From Colwellia demingiae (lineage in GTDB: Bacteria > Pseudomonadota > Gammaproteobacteria > Enterobacterales > Alteromonadaceae): a stretch of 64,000 nt of DNA. The translations under genes were made by a program, and so were the position numbers. Of this stretch, positions 63,996 through 64,000 are shown piece after piece (position 1 is the first letter of the stretch; each line of letters opens with the position of its first letter). The stretch lies in NCBI RefSeq assembly GCF_007954275.1, contig NZ_VOLT01000012.1, positions 94,481 through 158,480 of the forward strand. The letters run 5' to 3'. Below the pieces are notes generated by a model. That model was not told the DNA's origin. It saw only the letters and a program-made list of their open reading frames with translations, and did not search any database.

Positions 63996-64000
63996 AAAAA

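Overview
This window looks like the chromosome of a Colwellia-like, cold-water member of the Alteromonadales (Gammaproteobacteria). The evidence is low-GC, AT-rich coding, E. coli-like operon order (fkpA-slyX-yheV-yheS-yheU; cysQ-nudE-yrfG; rpsF-priB-rpsR-rplI; glnA-ntrB-ntrC; fadBA), marine-type families (Mn-dependent inorganic pyrophosphatase, nagX, DUF481, DUF3149), and a rRNA operon running in from the right edge. Species identity is inferred from protein resemblance only.

Layout. 0-8.3 kb: end of a glycosyltransferase gene, then the fkpA/slyX/yheV/yheS/yheU neighbourhood, expanded by a WD40 lipoprotein and a SEL1-repeat protein and invaded by two copies of a roughly 267-bp inverted-repeat element. 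8.7-15 kb: cysQ, nudE, yrfG, a PACE-type efflux protein with a divergent LysR gene, another LysR gene and an Omp85-like outer-membrane protein. 15-30 kb: ribosomal operon rpsF-priB-rpsR-rplI, an unknown membrane protein, nagX, zur, an M1 peptidase, cheX, ubiX, def, mpl, an Hcr-like reductase and two DUF481 paralogues. 30-37 kb: nitrogen control (glnA with a sigma-54 promoter and NtrC sites, then ntrBC), merC and a TIGR03899-type gene. 37-43.4 kb: a third inverted-repeat element, a response-regulator/degenerate-GGDEF/EAL protein and fadBA.

43.5-53.4 kb holds a polyamine/guanidino-compound catabolic cluster: an FAD amine oxidase, a LuxR-type regulator, an APC permease, an aldehyde dehydrogenase and an agmatinase/guanidinobutyrase-type ureohydrolase. 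Three of its transcription units carry the same upstream dyad, TACCC-N6-GGGTA-like, which I propose is a common operator. A decayed piece of a gabD-like succinate-semialdehyde dehydrogenase gene lies inside the cluster.

53.9-61.9 kb is an integrative element inserted at the 5' end of dusA. It has a tyrosine integrase next to dusA, duplicated dusA 5' sequence at both ends, a PrtN-like regulator, a MobV/Pre-like relaxase with a candidate oriT, a small RepL-like operon and a type II restriction-modification system. The endonuclease is of the AvaI/BsoBI family and the cytosine-5 methyltransferase is split into two overlapping genes in the manner of M.AquI. A frameshifted integrase remnant just left of the element suggests an older element of the same type entered dusA first. 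dusA is reconstituted on the right but has no ATG/GTG/TTG codon before its conserved N-terminus, so an ATT start is proposed.

The right edge contains a 5S rRNA gene (minus strand) followed by three successive terminator plus decayed-5S modules. The strongest novelty candidates are the dusA element with its split methyltransferase and putative oriT, the shared operator of the polyamine cluster, the mobile inverted-repeat family that supplies false gene starts, and the decayed 5S ladder.
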